The notes below the pieces were generated by a model, which saw nothing but the letters and a program-made list of their open reading frames with translations, was not told the origin of the DNA and did no database searches. Shown in pieces: positions 36,828 through 37,053 of a stretch of 37,053 nt of DNA; position 1 is the first letter of the stretch, and each line of letters opens with the position of its first letter. The translations under genes were made by a program, and so were the position numbers. The DNA comes from Herbaspirillum sp. (GTDB lineage: Bacteria > Pseudomonadota > Gammaproteobacteria > Burkholderiales > Burkholderiaceae_D), in contig JAQGNR010000080.1 of the NCBI GenBank assembly GCA_028291765.1, positions 1 to 37,053 on the forward strand. Reading direction: 5' to 3'.

Positions 36828-37053
36828 TTACTTGCGCTTGTCGATCGGTGTTGCGTCGCGTTTCGGCGAACCGATGAACAACTGACGAGGACGGCCGATT
36901 TTTTGTTCCGGATCGGAAATCATTTCGTTCCATTGAGCGATCCAGCCGATGGTACGCGCCATAGCAAAAATGCACGTAAACATCGAAGTCGGGATACCCA
37001 GGGCGCGCTGCTCGATACCCGAGTAGAAGTCGTCGTTCGGATACAACTTGCGG
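36828..37053 (-). CDS. gltA: Citrate synthase, C-terminal part (runs off the right edge)
   Basis: Only the last ~75 codons are present. They read [13 protein letters not shown]... [42 protein letters not shown], the classic C-terminal end of type II (hexameric) citrate synthase, with the catalytic Asp region (NDDFYSG) and the Arg in GRPRQLFIG. Citrate synthase condenses acetyl-CoA and oxaloacetate. The gene order gltA-odhA-odhB-odhL fits a beta-proteobacterial TCA cluster. Its 5' end and any upstream sdh genes are outside the window. Confidence 0.96.
   Translation of the reverse strand, partial: RKLYPNDDFYSGIEQRALGIPTSMFTCIFAMARTIGWIAQWNEMISDPEQKIGRPRQLFIGSPKRDATPIDKRK

Overview
This window looks like a stretch of a betaproteobacterial chromosome, most likely Burkholderiales and probably close to the Oxalobacteraceae (Herminiimonas/Janthinobacterium-like). 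I infer this from protein character, moderate GC and gene order: hfq-hflX-hflK-hflC-hisZ-purA, rlmN-pilF-rodZ-ispG-hisS-yfgM-bamB-der, dinG-surE-pcm-nlpD and gltA-odhA-odhB-odhL-zapE. I ran no database search, so the taxon is an inference. Almost every gene is on the minus strand. The exceptions are one tRNA-Leu, one solute-binding protein and a YccA-type membrane protein.

Layout from left to right. (1) 1-947: the 5' part of rnr (RNase R), cut by the window edge. (2) 1052-4099: a small accessory island bounded by two identical 85-nt tRNA-Leu(CAG) genes in inverted orientation. It holds an unrecognised 148-residue protein, an isochorismatase-fold hydrolase whose usual nucleophile Cys is Gly, and a divergently transcribed periplasmic solute-binding protein with no permease beside it. 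(3) 4183-7226: a purine phosphoribosyltransferase, purA and hisZ. (4) 7425-11090: hflC, hflK, hflX and hfq. (5) 11330-20772: a long conserved run of der, bamB, yfgM, hisS, ispG, rodZ, pilF/pilW, rlmN and ndk, covering ribosome assembly, outer-membrane assembly, tRNA charging, isoprenoid synthesis, cell shape and type IV pili. (6) 21093-21791: yccA-like gene on the plus strand, ending at a two-way terminator. (7) 21896-28172: rlmD, nlpD, pcm, surE and a DinG/YoaA helicase. The last four form one tightly packed operon, and rpoS is absent from the place it often holds between nlpD and rlmD. (8) 28209-30575: a YdcH-type small protein, an exported Ala/Lys-rich coiled-coil protein and zapE. (9) 30671-37053: the 2-oxoglutarate dehydrogenase genes odhL, odhB and odhA, then the 3' end of gltA.

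Functionally this is housekeeping chromosome. Most genes act in translation and RNA quality control (rnr, hfq, hflX, der, hisS, rlmN, rlmD), envelope quality control (hflKC, yccA, bamB, yfgM, nlpD, rodZ) or central metabolism (purA, hisZ, ndk, ispG, gltA-odhABL). The least ordinary features are the tRNA-bounded island with its back-to-back promoters and operator-like palindrome, the rpoS gap, and an unusual density of unrelated short tandem repeats (units of 6 to about 21 bp) at gene ends and leaders. One of these repeats covers a start codon and one encodes a His-Thr-Ser repeat in Pcm. I found no CRISPR array, transposase, integrase, phage gene or rRNA.
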